From positions 1 through 64,000 of the forward strand of contig NZ_JBAJNO010000002.1 of assembly GCF_036880985.1 (NCBI RefSeq): a stretch of 64,000 bases of DNA, read 5' to 3'. Under the pieces are notes generated by a model, which was given only the letters and a program-made list of their open reading frames with translations, was not told the DNA's origin and ran no database searches. The first letter of the stretch is position 1; every line of letters begins with the position of its first letter. This document shows positions 26,528-34,348 of the stretch, in pieces. Source of the stretch: Limibacter armeniacum (lineage in GTDB: Bacteria > Bacteroidota > Bacteroidia > Cytophagales > Flammeovirgaceae). A program made the translations under genes and the position numbers.

Positions 26528-26683
26528 AAAGATAAAATGTGGGTATTGATCTGATTAGCTACAAGGTCAAAACGATTAACTACTGAATCAACGTGACCTA
26601 CTGCTGCATCAGAATGACCGACATAATAATAGAGAAGAAATAGAAAGTATATAAGATAGAAAGGCTTATGCTTTTTTATTGAG

Positions 26684-26710
26684 AATAAAAAAGAGGAGAT
26701 ATCCCCTCTT
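26684..26710 (-). terminator. Terminator of the 65-residue gene
   Basis: A near-perfect palindrome AAGAGGAGAT / ATCCCCTCTT (26691-26710) is followed, on the minus strand, by TTTTTTATT. It overlaps the stop codon of the small gene at 26709, so it terminates that gene. Confidence 0.65.
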
Positions 26711-26906
26711 ATTGATTGTCTGTATCTGGTTTGATCTTGCCAGCTTTTAAGTCTTTCTCAAACTTCTCTAGTAGAAATATCAAGAAATCACTTGCATTTG
26801 ATTTAGTTCGTTTTGCTAATACATATTCAAATTGCATTTCAGCAAATTTTTTCTGAGCCTCTTTGGTAATGGAAATTGAGGTAGTTTGTTTTTTTTCTTT
26901 AGTCAT
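26709..26906 (-). CDS. Small basic protein, possibly ribbon-helix-helix DNA-binding
   Basis: 65 residues: a Lys-rich start, then TTSISITKEAQKKFAEMQ, a beta-strand plus helix pattern as in ribbon-helix-helix repressors or mobilisation accessory proteins, then a second helix (NASDFLIFLLEKFEKDL). It has its own terminator and diverges from the winged-helix gene at 27121, the position expected of a small regulator. I do not recognise a specific family. The coding call rests on composition, a good ATG and the matching terminator. Confidence 0.55.
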   Translation of the reverse strand: MTKEKKQTTSISITKEAQKKFAEMQFEYVLAKRTKSNASDFLIFLLEKFEKDLKAGKIKPDTDNQ

Positions 26907-27043
26907 GATTCAATTTATTTAGAATCATTCTTTATTTGCTTTGACGTAAAGCTTTTTAGTTTAGAAAAATTGTCAAAAAGCAAAAAGCATGATACTTTTG
27001 ATTATCCTTTAATATAAAGCAAAATTAAAGAATGTAATTAAAA

Positions 27044-27093
27044 AAGCCCACTTAAGGTGTTTCCATCGCCAAACAGATCACCTTAAAGGGCTT
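27044..27093. promoter_or_regulatory. Strong inverted repeat before the winged-helix gene
   Basis: Arms AAGCCCACTTAAGGTG (27044-27059) and CACCTTAAAGGGCTT (27079-27093) pair except for one bulge, with a 19-nt loop. On the minus strand the stem is followed by TTTTTTAATT, i.e. a terminator shape for a leftward transcript that would be antisense to the start of the 27121 gene. Alternatively it is an operator. The rest of 26907-27120 is AT-rich with no ORF. Confidence 0.5.
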
Positions 27094-27120
27094 CAGTAAG
27101 AAACAAAATTAATTGAATCT

Positions 27121-27759
27121 ATGAGCGCAAACATACTTGAATTGCGTGCAAAAGTCAATGCGTCCGGTAAGTTGACCGGAAATGCCAAGCGACTTTTTGC
27201 CTACCTGTCTGCTGTCCAGAAAGAAAAGACAGCCCTTCTCAATATGAATTTTACCAACAGCCAGCTGGCTGAAAAGTTGGTGATTAGTATATCCACTGTA
27301 CAGCGAGCCATCCGTGAGCTGGTTCGTTTTGGTGTACTTGCCATCGAAAACCCCAAAAGCTGGAGACGCAAGATCACCATCCGGGTAGGTGAGGTGATTG
27401 AGCAGCTGAAGCAGACGCTTTCTCCGCAAAAAGAAAAAAGCAATCCCAGTGACAATCCAGAGCAAATTTCTTCAGGTCTAGAGACACTTTCAGAAGAGGA
27501 GATCATTCATAGCTCACCTGAGCTGGTTCCGGAACACTTGAGAAAAGCCAAGCTGGAGCAGGCTGTTCACTTGCTTTTCGATCGCTACCTCTCCCTAGTC
27601 AGTGCAGAAAAACCTTTCAAGGACGCTGTGCATAGCAAGCGATTTGTCAGCAAGGCAAAAGCCATGCTGCAAGAAAGGTGTAAGGGCAAACCTAACCTTA
27701 TCAAGCAAGTGCTTTTACGTACCCTTAAGGCGGGTAGCCCTATCCTGCTTTTTAGCTAA
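27121..27759 (+). CDS. Winged-helix DNA-binding protein, plasmid replication/partition-like
   Basis: 212 residues. Residues about 18-75 hold a winged helix-turn-helix: NAKRLFAYLSA, then FTNSQLAEKLVISISTVQRA as helix-turn-helix, then a wing (VLAIENPKSWRRKITI). The middle is acidic and probably flexible (about 105-135). The C-terminal helical part is basic (SKRFVSKAKAMLQERCKGK). The layout is like DnaD/replication-initiator-type or plasmid regulatory proteins, but I cannot name a family. It is preceded by a large inverted repeat and followed on the same strand by the membrane protein gene (99 bp gap) and the GHKL-nuclease gene, so it may control or nucleate this set. Confidence 0.65.
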   Translation: MSANILELRAKVNASGKLTGNAKRLFAYLSAVQKEKTALLNMNFTNSQLAEKLVISISTVQRAIRELVRFGVLAIENPKSWRRKITIRVGEVIEQLKQTLSPQKEKSNPSDNPEQISSGLETLSEEEIIHSSPELVPEHLRKAKLEQAVHLLFDRYLSLVSAEKPFKDAVHSKRFVSKAKAMLQERCKGKPNLIKQVLLRTLKAGSPILLFS

Positions 27760-27858
27760 TCTATTCTGGAAAAGAAAAGTTGACTACCGCTCTTTGCCCT
27801 TTGGCAAGGAGGGATCGATACGCTATTGCCTCAACTTTTCATAACACTGTTTAAACTG

Positions 27859-28875
27859 ATGCGAAATATTCTCAATCACCGCATTTGTCAGCAGGCAGAC
27901 CGCCTGCTGATGGATAAACCCTATATAGATACTTACAAGGAACTGTACATTGCAGGCCTTGTCGGCAGGTACCTATTCCCACTGGCCAGTATTGCCACAG
28001 GTTGCTACTTTCTGGCTGATGCCCTATCCTCCAGCCTGCCCTTCTGGCTTTCTTTATGTATGGCCATCAGTCTTGTCACGCTTTGGGAACTGGCCAAGGC
28101 AACCCTGTTGCAACAACTTACCCTGCGTTACCTGAAAGGCGGTACAGTCACCACCCTTCTTGTGCTAGCCTTGCTGTTTTCGGTAGGCTCTATCACAGTC
28201 AGCTATTTCGGCGCCAAGGCCCTGCACGCAAGACTTGATACCAAGGGGCAAGTCTTGGAGAGCAGTTTTGCACAAGACTTGGACAGCACAAGGCAACACT
28301 TTGAGGGAAGAGTTGCAAGTCTTGAGGCAAGTATTGCCGCACTCAACAGTCACAAGGCCAAACGCTGGGGTGGATTGCTTTCAGCAAGTGAAAACCGTCA
28401 GATCGGGGAGTACCTCAAGCAGGTCTCGGAACTGGAAAAAGAGAAAACCCAAGTCTTGTCGGCACTTGCCGCAAGGCAAAAAGCAGCAAGTCTTGAGCTG
28501 CATGCAAGTAGCCAATTCAACAGTTGGGTGGTCGGACTGGTTTCAGTCCTGTTGGACCTATTGATTATTGCCTGCAACAGCTGGAGCATCTTCTATCTGT
28601 ATAGGGTAGGAGAGGAAGCAATACAACAACGTACAGACGGAAAAGAAACCAGACAGGTCAGACTGGAGGAGAGAGCAGAGGACAGGCTTTACCCCCGGCA
28701 GACCGTGATTGGTTTTACAACCGGAGAACCCCGGCTGTCCAGCAGCAAATTGGACCGACTCCGAAAGCTCTGGTATCAGGAGCAGGTCCACGATACCCGT
28801 GAACTCTCCCAGCTGCTGAAGGTGAACTTCACCCAGCTCAAGCGTATGAAGCAGCAGGCAGGTATAGCCTCCTAA
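27859..28875 (+). CDS. Membrane protein with long coiled coil and HTH-like cytoplasmic tail
   Basis: 338 residues from the ATG at 27859; the frame opens earlier only with a TTG. Predicted by eye: three hydrophobic helices (about 30-55, 58-80, 95-118), a roughly 100-residue coiled coil rich in Ala, Gln, Glu, Leu and Lys (120-220), a fourth helix (223-248), and a soluble basic tail. The tail ends in SKLDRLRKLWYQEQ...RELSQLLKVNFTQLKRMKQQ, which reads like a helix-turn-helix. I recognise no family. A membrane sensor or tether with a DNA-facing tail is a fair description. It lies 70 bp upstream of the GHKL-nuclease gene on the same strand. Its coding sequence contains a cluster of CAAGTCTTG-type motifs. 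Confidence 0.65.
   Translation: MRNILNHRICQQADRLLMDKPYIDTYKELYIAGLVGRYLFPLASIATGCYFLADALSSSLPFWLSLCMAISLVTLWELAKATLLQQLTLRYLKGGTVTTLLVLALLFSVGSITVSYFGAKALHARLDTKGQVLESSFAQDLDSTRQHFEGRVASLEASIAALNSHKAKRWGGLLSASENRQIGEYLKQVSELEKEKTQVLSALAARQKAASLELHASSQFNSWVVGLVSVLLDLLIIACNSWSIFYLYRVGEEAIQQRTDGKETRQVRLEERAEDRLYPRQTVIGFTTGEPRLSSSKLDRLRKLWYQEQVHDTRELSQLLKVNFTQLKRMKQQAGIAS
28229..28495 (+). repeat. Cluster of CAAG(T/A)CTTG near-palindromes inside a gene
   Basis: Six exact copies of CAAGTCTTG or its complement CAAGACTTG start at 28229, 28249, 28273, 28316, 28450 and 28487, plus a variant CAAGTATTG at 28328. They fall in two different codon phases (CAA-GTC-TTG and gCA-AGT-CTT-Ga). Codon choice for one peptide motif therefore does not explain them simply. 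Confidence 0.5.
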
Positions 28876-28945
28876 TACTTAATGGTCGGCAGGTTGGGTT
28901 GTTTGACCACCTGCTGATGTTTTACCCCTAAACTTTTTATTTATC

Positions 28946-30625
28946 ATGGAAATCGATTTTTTAAAACAGAATGTGGCCCTGGTCCAAAAAACAATCCGGA
29001 GCATTGATGAAAGCTACAACCTTCCCTGGGATATTCTGGCAGAACTTACCCAAAATGCCGTAGACGCGATCCGTCAGAGGGGAACAGGGCAAGGTAAAAT
29101 TCATTTGGAAATTGATGCCTACAACAAGCAGATTTCGATAGAGGATAATGGCTGTGGCATCAGTTCAAGCCGGCTGCCTTACCTGCTGGCACCTTTCTCA
29201 ACAGACAAGGAATGGGATTGGGAGACGGTGGGAGAAAAAGGGGTAGGTTTGACCTATGTCATATTTTCCTGTTTTCGATTCTTTATTGTCAGCGGTGATG
29301 GAGAGACTTCCTCCTCAGGCATTGTCCGTTGGGGAAATAACTGGAAACGTACCAGAGAGGAAGAGTTTGTCAAGGTGGAGCATGAGCAAGTCGATGATAT
29401 TAGGAGGGGCACATATATCAGCCTTACCGGGGTAGAGAAGGAGACGATCTTTGATTTTAGCTTCGAGGAGCTAAAGTTCTTGCTCAGGACGCGAACTGCC
29501 CTTGGAAATACGGCCAGGCTTTTTGGCCGTGACCTCAATATTAAGGTCGACTTCACCTATTTTGATAAAAGGGGAATAAAGCAAGAAGAGCGGTTGCCTT
29601 TCCGTTACCTGCTGCCCACCGAAGGAATGGAACATATGCTTGTGGACATGGATGAGTACCTGCGTTTCCTTCAGAGAGGGGATCGATCCGATATGGAGAA
29701 GCGCATTAAAATACAGGGCAAGATCATTGTCAGGAAAGGAGCCCTGTCCCATAGGGGACGATCGGTCAAGTACTGGAGTTGTGTCGTACCGATGCGCAGC
29801 GTATGGGAGAAGCTCTCCAACCAGCATGGACTTAAACAGGAGAAATCTGATGGGCAGGAAACGAAGTGGAACTGCCAGTTTGGCTCCGGGATCCAGCTTG
29901 CGACAAAGGGCATGCCCACCAGCATTGATATCAGTCATCCGGTTTCGGGAAAGGACCTGTACTGGGGACAGACCTTTATGCTGTTTGAGGATGGAGAGCT
30001 TCGCTTTGATATCGGCAGAAAATCCCTGAGTGATATTAACCCTGATGTGTTTAAATCCTTGGCCTCAAAACTCTTCAACGATTTTGCAAAAGTATTCAAG
30101 CATATGCCCCATATGGATAACATTGAAGAAAAGGCCGAGTGGTCCCGCAATCAGGTCTTTAGGGAAATAGCCGCCTTTCCAGACCTTTCAAATCCCCATT
30201 CCCGTTTTCTGAAAGAGCCAGTCAATCAGGAAGGAACATTGGTGGGACTGTTCTTTGAAGCGATAGGCAGTGGACTGATCAAAAACATCGCCCCCTTGAT
30301 GTCAGGCTACCGGAGTCGTTATGATCTGTATGCACTCAAGGACAGGCATCAGGTAGTGGTAGAGTTCAAGCCGGTTTTGCGCAGAATCCTCAAGGATTTT
30401 GACAATGACAAGAAGATGTTTGATGAGCTGGATGTGATTGTCTGTTGGGAGGTGGAGAAGGCGGATTACAGCAGCCTTAAGCGAAAGGGGATTAGCCTGG
30501 AGAGGATAGACCACGAACGGTTTGGCAAGCAGCCGCTATCCTTTGAACAGGCCACCCATATGCTGCTTATTGCCTATGTGGACCCGGTCTATGTAATAGA
30601 GATGAAACAGGTGTTGAACTTGTAG
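28946..30625 (+). CDS. GHKL ATPase fused to a PD-(D/E)xK-like nuclease domain
   Basis: 559 residues, no signal peptide. The N-terminal GHKL (Hsp90/MutL/MORC-type) ATP-binding domain has all boxes: ELTQNAVDA (Glu33, Asn37, Asp40), EDNGCGIS (Asp67, Gly69, Gly71) and GEKGVGLTY (Gly96, Gly99, Gly101). A middle region of about 250 residues follows. Near the C-terminus, RYDLYALKDRHQVVVEFK gives Asp460, Glu473 and Lys475 in the D...ExK spacing of restriction-type nucleases, and LDVIVCWEVEK fits the next core strand. An ATP-gated nuclease is the natural inference. The setting (IS-flanked island, helper membrane and HTH genes) points to phage or plasmid defence. The family is not one I can name. ATPase call is strong, nuclease call moderate. 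Confidence 0.8.
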   Translation: MEIDFLKQNVALVQKTIRSIDESYNLPWDILAELTQNAVDAIRQRGTGQGKIHLEIDAYNKQISIEDNGCGISSSRLPYLLAPFSTDKEWDWETVGEKGVGLTYVIFSCFRFFIVSGDGETSSSGIVRWGNNWKRTREEEFVKVEHEQVDDIRRGTYISLTGVEKETIFDFSFEELKFLLRTRTALGNTARLFGRDLNIKVDFTYFDKRGIKQEERLPFRYLLPTEGMEHMLVDMDEYLRFLQRGDRSDMEKRIKIQGKIIVRKGALSHRGRSVKYWSCVVPMRSVWEKLSNQHGLKQEKSDGQETKWNCQFGSGIQLATKGMPTSIDISHPVSGKDLYWGQTFMLFEDGELRFDIGRKSLSDINPDVFKSLASKLFNDFAKVFKHMPHMDNIEEKAEWSRNQVFREIAAFPDLSNPHSRFLKEPVNQEGTLVGLFFEAIGSGLIKNIAPLMSGYRSRYDLYALKDRHQVVVEFKPVLRRILKDFDNDKKMFDELDVIVCWEVEKADYSSLKRKGISLERIDHERFGKQPLSFEQATHMLLIAYVDPVYVIEMKQVLNL

Positions 30626-30810
30626 AATTGGAAAGCTTTATTCCCTTTTGGAGTAGGGCTTTTCTGTTTTACATTCTATTTAATAACCTCCATGGTGAGG
30701 TTTGGGAAGAGTATTATTTTACCTGGGTTTACATAATTGATTAGGGATACTGAAAATGTCAAGTAGAGACTTGAAGTTGTAGTTATGATAGATAGCAGTA
30801 GTCTTACAGA

Positions 30811-30880
30811 TGTTAATCGAAGATTAACAGCAAGGTATGTCAATTGTACGTACATCTGATGTGATGTACGTACAATTGAC
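30811..30880. repeat. Two adjacent perfect inverted repeats
   Basis: First, TGTTAATC (30811-30818) / GATTAACA (30822-30829), 3-nt loop. Second, a perfect 18-bp stem with arms at 30839-30856 and 30863-30880 (core AATTGTACGTACA) and a 6-nt loop. Neither is followed by a T-run, so a terminator is unlikely. A recombination or protein-binding site is more plausible. The rest of the 30626-30967 gap has no ORF. Confidence 0.6.
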
Positions 30881-30910
30881 TACCTCACCTCCCTTCGGTT
30901 GTAAAGATAA

Positions 30911-30937
30911 AAAGCTGCCCTTTGGTGGCTTTATTTT
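30911..30937 (+). terminator. Terminator downstream of the GHKL-nuclease gene
   Basis: AAAGCTGCC (30911-30919) / GGTGGCTTT (30924-30932), 9 pairs including two G-T wobbles, with a 4-nt loop followed by ATTTT. It lies 285 bp after the stop of the GHKL gene. Confidence 0.6.
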
Positions 30938-30967
30938 AGATTATAATATGATGAGTACATTAAAGAA

Positions 30968-31309
30968 TAATGGGTATCCGCATGATTACAACCAATTATT
31001 AGGACGTAAATAGCTTACGACCTGAGCAGGTATCTTAACTGTTGAAAAAAGACAGTAAAGCCATGCAATTGATAGAATTCATCACCCATTTTCCCGATGA
31101 GGAAAGCTGTAAAAAGGAAATGCACCGTTTACGCGAAAAGCAAGGAATTACCTGTAAGAAATGTGGTTGTCAAAACCATCACTGGTGCTCCAGTATCGAA
31201 ATATGGCAATGCAAATCCTGCCGGTTCCGGACCTCTCTGAAAAGTGGGACAGTCCTTGAAAACAGCAAGCTTCCGCTTCAGACTTGGTTTCTTTGCCTGC
31301 ACGTGATGA
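30968..31309 (+). mobile_element. Truncated IS1595 element, copy 2 (inverted)
   Basis: From AATGGGTATCCGC at about 30970, the sequence matches the reverse complement of 26527 leftwards, through the leader and the first 80 or so transposase codons. It breaks off near 31309 where an IS5-type sequence begins. Orientation is opposite to the complete copy at 25495, so the two leaders face each other across the island. Confidence 0.8.
31063..31309 (+). pseudogene. IS1595 transposase, N-terminal fragment
   Basis: Encodes the first 80 or so residues of the same transposase as 25500-26432 (MQLIEFITHFPDEESCKKEM onward, nearly identical), including the zinc-ribbon. It then switches to unrelated sequence after LHVMS. 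No catalytic core remains, so it is inactive. Confidence 0.85.
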
Positions 31310-31862
31310 GCACACCCTTGACAATTGGCTCTCTGAACAAATAGACGCCATTTTGTTGGAAGATGCGACCGACCGTCCTGTTCCACGCTCAACGGACTAT
31401 GTAGTACAAGAAGAGCATTACAGCGGAAAGCATGGGAAACATACGGTCAAGAACCTGATTAACATCAATCGCAACAGGGAAGTCGGTTTCCTTTCCCAAA
31501 CCTATGAAGGAAGCGTACATGATAAAACTGTCTTTGACAACGAGACGCTGAATTTCCATAGAGAAGGTTTTTCGATGGTACATGATTTAGGATTTCAGGG
31601 AGTGAGTATTGAAAATGTACAAGTAATTATTCCCTTTAAAAAGCAAGCAGGACTTTCAATGCCTGACTATATGAAAGAAGCCAACCGGATTATCTCCAGA
31701 GCTCGTGTCAGAGTTGAGCATGTGATTGGTTGTATCAAACGCTTACGGATGGTCAAAGAGGTGATCCGATTGAAAAGAGATCAAATTAGAGATCAGATTA
31801 TGCTGATAGCAACTGGATTACACAATTTCAGAAACCGATTTAGAGCAAAACTAGAAACATAA
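31310..31862 (+). pseudogene. IS5-family (IS1031/IS427-type) transposase, C-terminal fragment
   Basis: About 180 residues read like the DDE catalytic half of IS5-type transposases: LLEDATDRPVPRS (first Asp), YSGKHGKHTVKN, SVHDKTVFDNE (second Asp), then ARVRVEHVIGCIKRLRM near the end. The N-terminal half is missing, because the sequence joins the truncated IS1595 gene. The open frame begins upstream at 31284 in shifted phase, so no genuine start exists. It is a dead remnant marking a deletion or IS-into-IS event. Confidence 0.82.
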
Positions 31863-31917
31863 TGATTTATTCGTGATAAAGTCTATTAATTTAGCCTGTT
31901 ATTCTTTTAGATTAAAA

Positions 31918-32286
31918 TTATTTCACTAAGATTGAGACATCTAATTTCTTCCATTCATATTGCCTAACTTTAAACAGCTTCACATTGTATTCTAATGTTT
32001 TATGTTCGCCATATAGTACAATTTTATATGAAGTTGTATCCGCTCTACTTTCTATGATTTTTGTGAAATCTTTATAGAAAAGCTTTCCATTTTTAATTCC
32101 TCCTATATTCTTTAATATATTACCATCTAAAATTAAACTATCATAGTCTTCTTGAATAAATGGAGGTTGTCGACTTATAGTCTTATATGAAATAGTCTCT
32201 CGTACTATTACTACAAAAATAATAAACATAACTGCTATTATTATTATTTTCCTTCTATTCCCCTCTAACATCATATACCTTTTCAT
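31918..32286 (-). CDS. Small membrane protein, candidate immunity partner of an RHS toxin tip
   Basis: 122 residues. An N-terminal basic stretch is followed by a membrane helix (KIIIIAVMFIIFVVIV, about 13-28); the rest is a soluble, Lys/Tyr-rich domain. I recognise no family. Its start overlaps by 32 bp the end of the degraded RHS C-terminal region (stop at 32255). This is the arrangement usual for toxin-immunity pairs, and the same is seen at 34348. Immunity is inferred from position only. It may be expressed poorly now that its toxin frame is broken. Confidence 0.5.
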   Translation of the reverse strand: MKRYMMLEGNRRKIIIIAVMFIIFVVIVRETISYKTISRQPPFIQEDYDSLILDGNILKNIGGIKNGKLFYKDFTKIIESRADTTSYKIVLYGEHKTLEYNVKLFKVRQYEWKKLDVSILVK

Positions 32287-33600
32287 AACTCAATTTAAGT
32301 TCAAAACCGATAAAAAACTTAGCACCTATTGTAATACTAGTTTCATTTTTAGACTCAACAACATCCCCTGTATAGTAATCCAAAGATACAACTTCCTTTT
32401 GAGCCATCCCTTTTCCTATTAAGGATTTTTCTGTTTCCCAAACAGCATCACTAGAACGTAAGTTGTTATCTATATTTTGTTTAAGTTTACTTGCGCCTCC
32501 ATATCCAAGTACATTACCACTAATACCCAATGCTGATAATTCTACTTTCCCATCATTAGTTGTTTTCCCTCCATTATCAGTCTTTAATGTTAATAGTTGC
32601 ATAGTACTTTTCACATCACCTTCACCAGTCACCTCAATTTGTTCAGAATATATTTTAGTAGAAACAACACTAAACTCTCCCGCTAATACTGGAGTTTAAA
32701 ACCCAACCTCTAATCCAGCACTTACACTACCTTCAAATTTTAATCCTTTTAAAAAGGATAGTATAGTAGAATCGCCATTAATATCAATAAATAATACAGG
32801 ATTGTTCATCGTATAATGGTATGGTGTATAAGAGTAATATTTCTCTGAATACCTATCGTGTTTCATAAACTACCCCACACTCGGGTCATACATCCTAGCT
32901 CCATAATCCATCCAACCAGTCTCCAACTGCTTCTCCTTGCCATTGTACTGGTAAAGGTGGTCCGGACTACCCTGCTTCTCAAACCCCACCAAGTTACCCC
33001 CGAATGGATAATAGTGATTCTCCTATGCCACAAAATCCCATAGCTCTACGCTTAGGTCATCAAAGTAAATATCAAACTGGCCTCATTGGCAATATACACA
33101 ATAGCGTAACCGTCCTGAGGTCCCTCTTCCTTAATAGTCAGCTGGTGCCACTGCCCTTGGGTGTCAAAGACCATCTTGGTCACCTCGCTTGTATCTGACT
33201 CCTGCTCGTCCAGCCAAATCAGGGAGAGGTGAGCGCCCATATAGCCATCTGGCACATCAGCCGATGTATCGTAATGGTCAGTATAAGCAAAGCCACTACA
33301 GCCCATACCAAATGCGGTACTACCTTCCAACCCAAGGTCCTGACCGAATATAGGGCTAAAGGCACCGACTGCAAAACTGTTGCCGCTTTGGGTAGCGTAG
33401 TGCCTGGCAAATGCCTCCGCTTTTACGACCTACCCTTTCTTTACCTTAATCACCTTGTAGGTACCATAGGCCACCTGAGCGTTGTTGCCATTCAGTACCT
33501 GTGACCAGCAGCCTATTTTGGGGTTGAGCGCAATTCGGTTGATATCGGCATCCTCAAATTCACTTGGCTTATAACCAACAAGAGACTACCCAGTATAGAT
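32255..33600 (-). pseudogene. Degraded RHS/YD-repeat protein: core end and C-terminal tip
   Basis: Reading the minus strand gives clear RHS-core motifs: [34 protein letters not shown], then KYYSYTPYHYTMNNPVLFID, followed by a variable tip of about 170 residues ending at 32255. The frame is broken by in-frame stops at 33586-33588, 33430-33432, 33023-33025 and 32870-32872 (all TAG), by TAA at 32696-32698, and by one frameshift near 33075. RHS proteins deliver C-terminal toxins. This looks like an orphan, decaying C-terminal cassette, since no long repeat region lies upstream within the window. The tip domain itself is not recognised. Confidence 0.78.
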
Positions 33601-33674
33601 TGAGCTGTCTCTTGATTTTTGATTGGTTTGCTTTGCCTACGAGTAATTAGGAAGCAAACCCTTTCCATAAGTTT

Positions 33675-33720
33675 TGGCACAAGAAAGCCATTACGCTAAT
33701 CAACCCGCATTCTTGTGCCA
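33675..33720. repeat. Inverted repeat between two RHS-tip cassettes
   Basis: Perfect 11-bp arms TGGCACAAGAA (33675-33685) and TTCTTGTGCCA (33710-33720), 24-nt loop. It lies between the lipoprotein gene (ends 33755) and the RHS pseudogene and may mark a cassette boundary or act as a processing hairpin. Confidence 0.5.
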
Positions 33721-33754
33721 GTGAGGCTACATTATTTAGTCTGTTGAAATTTTA

Positions 33755-34348
33755 TTACAGCATTCTAACAAACCGTTGCTTATATTTTACCTGATCCAAT
33801 AGTATGTCACCTTCTGGACCTGCGATAACCTCTTCTCCACATTCTTTTCCTATCAAATATGTTCCAATAACTCCTTCTTCTTGTGTAACTAAGTAAACAA
33901 TATCCAAGCTAATACCCTCATATAAATACCCATTTTTTTGTTTAAAAAAGTATACATCACCTCTTCTTGAATCCTTAAATATACTCTCCAAAATCATTGT
34001 GAAATTCGTACAATCCGATAAATAACAGCGATAAACGCTCCCAACTTCAACTTTAAAATCAAACCAAGTAAATTCTTTAGATCTAGGAGCTATAAGTTTA
34101 ACAACTAAAGAATTATCAACTTTCTTAACTTCTCCTTTAATTTCATTAACAACGTTATTTATCATTAAAATACCGGAAATAGAGTATGTACACTCATCTA
34201 ACTTCTCATCAATGTAAACGTAGGGATTTGAATATTCAGCTCCAAATGAAGGCACTTTAATGTATTCACTGCATATAACATCACAACTCATCAATATGAT
34301 AATTAAAAAAACAATCATATAATTACTTTCTATTCCTTTCATCTTCAA
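33755..34348 (-). CDS. Lipoprotein of unknown function, candidate immunity protein
   Basis: 197 residues. Type II signal peptide with lipobox ILMSC (Cys22). The mature part is beta-rich with several Cys (CTYSISG, CYLSDC, GKECG) and no family I can name. Its ATG overlaps the last 26 bp of the upstream 142-codon frame (34323-34751). This copies the overlap seen in the other RHS cassette, so by position it could protect against the toxin tip encoded there. Base composition is much more AT-rich than the flanking core genes, which fits horizontal transfer. Function is inference only. Confidence 0.5.
   Translation of the reverse strand: MKMKGIESNYMIVFLIIILMSCDVICSEYIKVPSFGAEYSNPYVYIDEKLDECTYSISGILMINNVVNEIKGEVKKVDNSLVVKLIAPRSKEFTWFDFKVEVGSVYRCYLSDCTNFTMILESIFKDSRRGDVYFFKQKNGYLYEGISLDIVYLVTQEEGVIGTYLIGKECGEEVIAGPEGDILLDQVKYKQRFVRML

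Noticed and set aside
25487-26535. Target-site duplication around the complete IS1595 element
   Set aside because: The 8 bp on each side do not match, whichever of the two likely end positions is used.
26528-26660. Minus-strand frame reading VGHSDAAVGHVDSVV into the IS1595 end
   Set aside because: Looks periodic like a coiled-coil remnant but has no start and ends inside the IS; too short to call. It may be the tail of a gene cut by the insertion.
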